From assembly GCA_025526995.1 (NCBI GenBank), contig JAHLKG010000022.1:310001-374000 (forward strand): a DNA stretch of 64,000 bases. The letters run 5' to 3'. Positions 58,744-64,000 of the stretch are shown one piece after another. The notes below the pieces were generated by a model that had not been told where the DNA came from, made no database searches, and worked only from the letters and a program-made list of their open reading frames with translations. Made by a program: the position numbers and the translations under genes. Positions within the stretch are counted from its first letter, which is position 1; each line of letters starts with the position of its first letter. The stretch is from Powellomyces hirtus (lineage: Eukaryota; Chytridiomycota; Chytridiomycetes; Spizellomycetales; Powellomycetaceae).

Positions 58744-59676
58744 TCAATCCGGAAGCATGCCTGACTGCTCGGTGAATAGCATCGTGACGTATTTCTCCAA
58801 GGTCGGTCGGAGTGGGTGATCGGCTGCCAGCGCCTCTAGCGGGTCCTCTTGATCTGCCGTCTTGGCTTCGGCGTTGGTGTGGCGTTGTTCCTCCAAGATT
58901 GCCCTTTTCATGGTGTTGACCGTCCGTACGAATTGAGCCTCTATGACTGGAATCACATCTACAATGTGTACCTCAAAGACTCCAGTGATCTCGCCCTTCT
59001 TCATCAAGCGTTTCCATTGCTTGGCCGTGTAGATTCCCTCTGCATTGAGTGCTGGCTTTGCCGGCTGGAATCCGCGGGGCTGTATCTCTCGTGGGGAGAG
59101 CAGGCAGGCGGCGCACGCAGGCGGTGCTTCCCAATGGTGATTAGTTGATTTGGCTCGAAGGCTGAGGGTCTGGCCGTTGTGGTAGAACGTCATAGTTGGG
59201 AAGCCCTCTTGGTCAAAGAGCCCTCGGACGTCCAATCCCAATATGCATGGCAAGCCCAGTATGACATTGACCCCAATCGGTGCGACCACGAACGGTATGG
59301 TATCCTCCTGGTAGGTGATTCTCTCCTTGGTGAACACCGAGTGGTCCCCACAGGTCATTTTTGTTGCCCCGTAGTTTCCCGCTCTGTTGCCCCACCGGAC
59401 CTCCAGCGGAGTTGGAGAGGTGTAGGTCCGTAGGCCGTGTTTGGTGGCCCAAGTGTCGCTGATGATCAGGGTGTTACATCCGGTATCGATTAGGATGCGG
59501 GCAAAGTGCCCTTGTACCTTCCGTGGACCACGAATGTCTTCCTGTGAATGCGGGGTCCCAGTCTGTCCGTGGGGATCTTGTCTTGCATCCGCGGTTGAGG
59601 TACTGAGACAGTGCAAGCATTCAGCACCCGTGGCGAAATTCCGAGCTCTTGACTGAGCCCCCGTCGCTGGCTGCAT
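58744..59676 (-). pseudogene. retropepsin-like protease region
   Basis: The aspartic protease motif ILIDTGCNTLIISD is followed by VNVILGLPCILGLD, the second conserved block. It overlaps the end of the CCHC frame by ~55 bp in a different phase, which may reflect a frameshift between gag and pol or a mutation. It ends in a TGA just before reverse transcriptase. Confidence 0.87.
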
Positions 59677-59851
59677 TGTCTGTGATCTCTACAGGCACGG
59701 CAAACGTCCTATGCTCACCGGTCTTGCCTTTACCTGCTGGGCACCCATGGGCGTAATGCCCCTTGCCTCCGCAGTTGAAACATTTGTTGCGCTCACGACG
59801 TTTGTTGTAGATGGTGCCCTCACAGTGTGAAACCGTTTGGTAGTTGTCCAT
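59621..59851 (-). pseudogene. gag C-terminal CCHC zinc knuckle
   Basis: The knuckle CFNCGGKGHYAHGC has the exact C-x2-C-x4-H-x4-C spacing of nucleocapsid proteins. It is separated from the rest of gag by the 365-bp element at 59890-60254. Confidence 0.9.
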
Positions 59852-59889
59852 ACCACATGTGGGGAGGCAAGAGCCGTAGGGCGTGTGGC

Positions 59890-60254
59890 TATTGGAATGT
59901 TGAGCCTTGCGTACTGAACGTTAGTCCTTACATTAGATCCTAACTAGGAATCCCCAGCTAGAATGCATGACCATCATACCGGTAATGCTAAAAGTTGAAT
60001 TGGATCACGTGTAGTCACGTGATTGCAGAAAAAGTAGATTAGAATGCTTGAAGCGAAATATTACCGATAAGACTTAAGACATAAAATACATTCACATACA
60101 TTACATCTCCGTGCATCTGACAATGCTACACCGTCAACTGCATCACAGAAGAGCTTTGTAAACCCCCTACAAAGGCAATACAAGCAGGCTGCATCAAATT
60201 CGACCAATCCTCTGCATTTCCAATAAAGTACTGGAAACGCCGATATCTCCAATA
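59890..60254 (+). mobile_element. 365-bp LTR-like element, first copy, inside gag
   Basis: The ends are TATTGGA and TCCAATA (7-bp inverted), with a perfect 5-bp target duplication GTGGC (59885-59889 and 60255-60259). The 5-bp duplication and lack of a transposase suggest a solo LTR of another family or a short non-autonomous element. It holds a near-palindromic double CACGTG site near 60005-60021 and AATAAA near 60221. A 70-codon Cys-rich frame reads on its minus strand. Confidence 0.88.
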
Positions 60255-60269
60255 GTGGCGCCCCCGTTC

Positions 60270-61214
60270 TCACGTTTGATGGTTTCCTTGGTGTACCTGA
60301 GCCGGCTGGACTGCGGCGTACTGATGTCTTCTCCCGTTGAAGGTCACCCTCACAAGGTCATCCGCATAGCCTTGAATCTTGTAGCATAACAGGGCTTTGT
60401 TCTGTAGCTCAGTGATCGGGATCTTGGCGCCATTATTCCTCATGATTGTGGTGTAGCAGCGGTCTCGAATGTGCTGGCCGACATGGTTGGTCAAGAATCC
60501 GATCAAGAAGTAGTCACGCTCTTGCCTTGGGGTCAGTCGCTCCTTGTCGTCAAGCGTTGCAATCTGGGCCCGAAGGGTATTGAACTTGGCAATGTACTCT
60601 GATATGCTATTAGTGAAAACCAGCCGCTTCATCTTTGCCTCCGCGGTGTTTTGTTAGTTGGCGGGATAGAAGTGGATGCGGAGGATCCTTGTGAACTCTT
60701 CCAATGTCGTGGGCAGGTCGGCGGCATCCCTGAGCATTTGCCACCACTTGTCAGCAGTCTCTTTGAGGTACCCTGAGATGGGATTGACGTCCCAGTGGTC
60801 CGTCCTGAAGTCGGTTGTCTCAAGGTAGCGTGTATGGACCTTCAAGAGCTCGTTGACCTTAGACACCATTTCTTAGCTGTTTCCTTTGCTGTTGAAGGGT
60901 GTCAGCTGCTTGCAAAAGTTCTTGCGGCGTTCCTTTTTGGCTTGCATTTGTGCTTGGGTTTCTTCCGCCAGGATAATGGTGACGTGTGGTGTTGCGGTTG
61001 TCAGTTGGACTTGAGCTGGGAACCTCGAAAGGAGAGCGGTAAAATGTGCTTCTCCCATTGCGATCTGCTCCTGCAGTAGCCATTGGGTCTTCGCCAATTG
61101 TGCAGCAAACATTATGACGGGGTTGTTGGTCGGTGTGTCAACTTTGGGTTCTCCCACTGCCTGGCTTTCTCCTGCCATTGAGCTGTTCCTGGTGCTACCT
61201 GCCATTGTTGTCAT
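60270..61214 (-). pseudogene. gag, with two in-frame stops
   Basis: In one frame the minus strand reads MTTMAGSTRNSS..., then a TAA, then the capsid-like segment (EMVSKVNELLKVHTRYLE, WDVNPISGYLKETADKWW, FTRILRIHFYPAN), a second TAA, and then a block with RLTPRQERDYFLIGFL. The ADKWW block and the position next to the 5' LTR identify it as a Ty3/gypsy gag. Both stops are also in the duplicate at 62300-63244, so they predate the duplication. Each could come from CAA by a C-to-T change. Confidence 0.88.
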
Positions 61215-61218
61215 CTAT

Positions 61219-61233
61219 GGGGTGGTGCTACCA
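61219..61233 (-). other. primer binding site, initiator tRNA-Met type
   Basis: Directly after the 5' LTR the minus strand reads TGGTAGCACCACCCC. This matches the classic TGGTAGCGCC of elements primed by initiator tRNA-Met except for one G-to-A change. Confidence 0.7.
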
Positions 61234-61508
61234 TGTAATAATACTAGGTCCGTTGCTAGAGTCTAGTCTTCTATTCGGGAATTCCCTCTGTCTAATTCTA
61301 CTGTAAGATCTTTAAATCTTGAAGACGCCCTCGTCAGAGTATTCCTACTTTTCTTCTGGACCGCGGAGCGGTCCCAATCACGTGATGGCCATCTGTGGCC
61401 ATCCCTAAGGTCTAATAGCCTTCGGGATGCTGATGCTAGCATCTTTCTCGTGCGGGGCTCTTCCCAACGCGTGTCTAGGCTTAGGCTGGCCAGCCACGCC
61501 TCATTACA
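61234..61508 (-). repeat. 5' LTR of the chromovirus
   Basis: 275 bp, TGTAAT...ATTACA, followed on the right by the AAAAT target duplication. It is repeated at 63264-63538 as part of the tandem duplication. Confidence 0.93.
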
Positions 61509-61600
61509 AAAATGGGCACAGAGTATAAATAAGAGAGTATTTTCCGCTTTTGTTTAAAAAATAGACACACACACCACTGGGTTTGAACCAGACTTAGTAT

Positions 61601-61864
61601 CATTGGAATGTTGAGCCTTGCGTACTCAATGTTAGTCCTTAGTAGCTTAGAACGCTCAACAAGCAAAACATTTCCAATAACACTTGAGACATAAAATACA
61701 TTCACATACATTACATCTCTGTGCATCAGACAAAGCTACATTGTCATCTGCATCACAGAAGAGCTCTGTAAACCCCTTACAAAGGCAATACAAGCAGGCT
61801 GCCTCGAATTTGTCCAATCCTTTGCATTTCTGATAAAGTACTGAAAACGCCAATATCTCCGATA
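61601..61864 (+). repeat. diverged, internally deleted relative of the 365-bp element
   Basis: It starts CATTGGAATGTTGAGCC and ends ATATCTCCGATA like the 365-bp element, but lacks about 100 bp, including the double CACGTG. It lies in host flank just outside the chromovirus. The minus-strand Cys-rich frame remains open in it. A second copy is at 63631-63894. Confidence 0.75.
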
Positions 61865-61919
61865 AATATTTACCACTTGTTGCTTTCCACTACCTAAACT
61901 TAATCATTTTGCATGGTAG

Positions 61920-62284
61920 CATTGGAATGCTGAGCCTTGCGTACTCAACGTTAGTCCTTACATTAGATCCTAACTAGGAATCCCCAGCTAGAATGCATGA
62001 CCATCATACCGGTAATGCTAAAAGTTGAATTGGATCACGTGTAGTCACGTGATTGCAGAAAAAGTAGATTAGAATGCTTGAAGCGAAATATTACCGATAA
62101 GACTTAAGACATAAAATACATTCACATACATTACATCTCCGTGCATCTGACAATGCTACACCGTCAACTGCATCACAGAAGAGCTTTGTAAACCCCCTAC
62201 AAAGGCAATACAAGCAGGCTGCATCAAATTCGACCAATCCTCTGCATTTCCAATAAAGTACTGGAAACGCCGATATCTCCAATA
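61920..62284 (+). mobile_element. 365-bp LTR-like element, third copy (in unit 2)
   Basis: Copy of 59890-60254 created by the tandem duplication; its left end abuts unit 1 rather than a target duplication. Confidence 0.88.
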
Positions 62285-62299
62285 GTGGCGCCCCCGTTC

Positions 62300-63244
62300 T
62301 CACGTTTGATGGTTTCCTTGGTGTACCTGAGCCGGCTGGACTGCGGCGTACTGATGTCTTCTCCCGTTGAAGGTCACCCTCACAAGGTCATCCGCATAGC
62401 CTTGAATCTTGTAGCATAACAGGGCTTTGTTCTGTAGCTCAGTGATCGGGATCTTGGCGCCATTATTCCTCATGATTGTGGTGTAGCAGCGGTCTCGAAT
62501 GTGCTGGCCGACATGGTTGGTCAAGAATCCGATCAAGAAGTAGTCACGCTCTTGCCTTGGGGTCAGTCGCTCCTTGTCGTCAAGCGTTGCAATCTGGGCC
62601 CGAAGGGTATTGAACTTGGCAATGTAATCTGATATGCTATTAGTGAAAACCAGCCGCTTCATCTTTGCCTCCGCGGTGTTTTGTTAGTTGGCGGGATAGA
62701 AGTGGATGCGGAGGATCCTTGTGAACTCTTCCAATGTCGTGGGCAGGTCGGCGGCATCCCTGAGCATTTGCCACCACTTGTCAGCAGTCTCTTTGAGGTA
62801 CCCTGAGATGGGATTGACGTCCCAGTGGTCCGTCCTGAAGTCGGTTGTCTCAAGGTAGCGTGTATGGACCTTCAAGAGCTCGTTGACCTTAGACACCATT
62901 TCTTAGCTGTTTCCTTTGCTGTTGAAGGGTGTCAGCTGCTTGCAAAAGTTCTTGCGGCGTTCCTTTTTGGCTTGCATTTGTGCTTGGGTTTCTTCCGCCA
63001 GGATAATGGTGACGTGTGGTGTTGCGGTTGTCAGTTGGACTTGAGCTGGGAACCTCGAAAGGAGAGCGGTAAAATGTGCTTCTCCCATTGCGATCTGCTC
63101 CTGCAGTAGCCATTGGGTCTTCGCCAATTGTGCAGCAAACATTATGACGGGGTTGTTGGTCGGTGTGTCAACTTTGGGTTCTCCCACTGCCTGGCTTTCT
63201 CCTGCCATTGAGCTGTTCCTGGTGCTACGTGCCATTGTTGTCAT
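62300..63244 (-). pseudogene. gag, duplicated copy with the same stops
   Basis: This repeats 60270-61214 with a few substitutions (Glu to Asp in the block after the second stop, Gly to Arg near the start). Both TAA stops are retained. It is followed by no pol region, so it is a dead partial copy. Confidence 0.9.
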
Positions 63245-63263
63245 CTATGGGGTGGTGCTACCA

Positions 63264-63538
63264 TGTAATAATACTAGGTCCGTTGCTAGAGTCTAGTCTT
63301 CTATTCGGGAATTCCCTCTGTCTAATTCTACTGTAAGATCTTTAAATCTTGAAGACGCCCTCGTCAGAGTATTCCTACTTTTCTTCTGGACCGCGGAGCG
63401 GTCCCGATCACGTGATGGCCATCTGTGGCCATCCCTAAGGTCTAATAGCCTTCGGGATGCTGATGCTAGCATCTTTCTCGTGCGGGGCTCTTCCCAACAC
63501 GTGTCTAGGCTTAGGCTGGCCAGCCACGCCTCATTACA
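63264..63538 (-). repeat. chromovirus LTR, duplicated copy
   Basis: Copy of the 5' LTR within unit 2, differing at two sites that I noticed. Confidence 0.93.
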
Positions 63539-63630
63539 AAAATGGGCACAGAGTATAAATAAGAGAGTATTTTCCGCTTTTGTTTAAAAAATAGACACAC
63601 ACACCACTGGGTTTGAACCAGACTTAGTAT

Positions 63631-63894
63631 CATTGGAATGTTGAGCCTTGTGTACTCAATGTTAGTCCTTAGTAGCTTAGAACGCTCAACAAGCAAAACA
63701 TTTCCAATAACACTTGAGACATAAAATACATTCACATACATTACATCTCTGTGCATCAGACAAAGCTACATTGTCATCTGCATCACAGAAGAGCTCTGTA
63801 AACCCCTTACAAAGGCAATACAAGCAGGCTGCCTCGAATTTGTCCAATCCTTTGCATTTCTGATAAAGTACTGAAAACGCCAATATCTCCGATA
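63631..63894 (+). repeat. diverged relative of the 365-bp element, unit 2 copy
   Basis: Copy of 61601-61864 with one visible change (GCGTA to GTGTA near 63651). Confidence 0.75.
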
Positions 63895-63949
63895 AATATT
63901 TACCACTTGTTGCTTTCCACTACCTAAACTTAATCATTTTGCATGGTAG

Positions 63950-64000
63950 CATTGGAATGCTGAGCCTTGCGTACTCAACGTTAGTCCTTACATTAGATCC
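63950..64000. repeat. tandem array unit 3, truncated by the window edge
   Basis: The first 51 bp match the start of unit 2, so the array continues beyond the window. Confidence 0.85.

Larger units (their letters stand above)
52637..61508 (-). mobile_element. Ty3/gypsy chromovirus retrotransposon, degenerate, with nested insertions
   Basis: An 8,872-bp element in the minus orientation, flanked by the 5-bp target duplication AAAAT (52632-52636 and 61509-61513). The LTRs are 275 bp, start TGTAAT and end ATTACA. Internal order from the 5' LTR is primer binding site, gag, CCHC knuckle, protease, reverse transcriptase/RNase H, integrase, chromodomain, minisatellite, an antisense spliced gene, polypurine tract, 3' LTR. 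The PR-RT-RH-IN order plus chromodomain defines the chromovirus branch of Ty3/gypsy. It is not autonomous: gag has two stops, PR and RT are separated by a stop, RT has YLDN, and integrase is frameshifted and interrupted. Three later insertions sit inside it: 365-bp elements at 59890 and 55936 and a solo LTR at 55421. Confidence 0.93.
59890..61919. repeat. tandem array unit 1 (2,030 bp)
   Basis: The unit runs from the 365-bp element through gag and the 5' LTR to the flank with its diverged relative. The same sequence repeats 2,030 bp later with only a handful of differences that I can see (for example 60614, 61199, 61376, 61469, 61631). Confidence 0.93.
61920..63949. repeat. tandem array unit 2 (2,030 bp)
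   Basis: Near-identical to unit 1. It starts CATTGGAATGCTGAGCC, identical to the start of the partial third unit and different at three early sites from unit 1, which abuts the retroelement's CCHC region instead of another unit. Confidence 0.93.

Noticed and set aside
60654..61214. Reassignment of TAA to glutamine in gag
   Set aside because: All cellular genes here use TAA, TAG and TGA as stops normally, and C-to-T damage explains the gag stops.

Overview
The window is nuclear DNA from a fungus. The evidence is compact multi-exon genes with short GT-AG introns (mostly 50-130 bp), fungal-type regulators (Sfp1-like and other C2H2 proteins, a Cdc4-type F-box/WD40 protein), a secreted Egh16-like protein, an Aco2-type aconitase and a chromodomain Ty3/gypsy retroelement. 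A SANT plus JAMM (MYSM1-like) protein and an NDUFAF2-like complex I factor make baker's yeast relatives unlikely. An early-diverging lineage is my best guess, but I cannot name a genus.

Gene-bearing part (about 2.8-52 kb), left to right: a carotenoid-oxygenase family gene (+) whose splicing includes a 9-nt microexon and an apparent GC-AG intron; an acidic hypothetical protein (+); a decayed or repeat-rich stretch at 8.4-11.1 kb holding a 165-bp inverted repeat and the end of an unrecognised minus-strand gene; an Egh16-like secreted protein with a Gln-Lys-Ala tail (-); tRNA-Val(AAC); a small single-pass surface protein (+); a Cdc4-like SCF substrate receptor (+); a SANT/JAMM deubiquitinase-like protein (-); an NDUFAF2-like assembly factor (+); thioredoxin (-); the FACT subunit SPT16 (+); mitochondrial aconitase (-); cohesin RAD21 (+); an Sfp1-like regulator (-); a two-finger C2H2 protein (+); and a SAP-domain protein (+). 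Four pairs are divergent and share a promoter region (SANT/JAMM with NDUFAF2, thioredoxin with SPT16, aconitase with RAD21, Sfp1 with the two-finger protein). I see no biosynthetic or operon-like cluster. Most genes are housekeeping genes of chromatin, cell cycle and mitochondria.

Retroelement part (52.6-64 kb): a Ty3/gypsy chromovirus on the minus strand fills 52,637-61,508. It has 275-bp LTRs (TGTAAT...ATTACA), an AAAAT target duplication, an initiator-Met-like primer binding site and a G-rich polypurine tract. Its gag-CCHC-PR-RT/RH-IN-chromodomain coding region is dead: it has stops, a YLDN reverse transcriptase and a frameshift at a C15 run. A solo LTR of the same family and two 365-bp LTR-like elements have inserted into it. 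Between the chromodomain and the 3' LTR it carries a minisatellite and, in antisense, an apparently spliced gene for a small RING-like cysteine-rich protein. The gag end plus flank is then duplicated as a 2,030-bp tandem repeat that runs off the window.

The observations most worth following are the antisense RING-like gene, the carotenoid oxygenase with two iron-ligand histidines replaced by asparagine, the 165-bp palindrome at the end of an unknown gene, and the young tandem array made from an old, C-to-T-damaged retroelement. All exon borders were placed by eye from splice signals and reading frame; no alignment or search was run.
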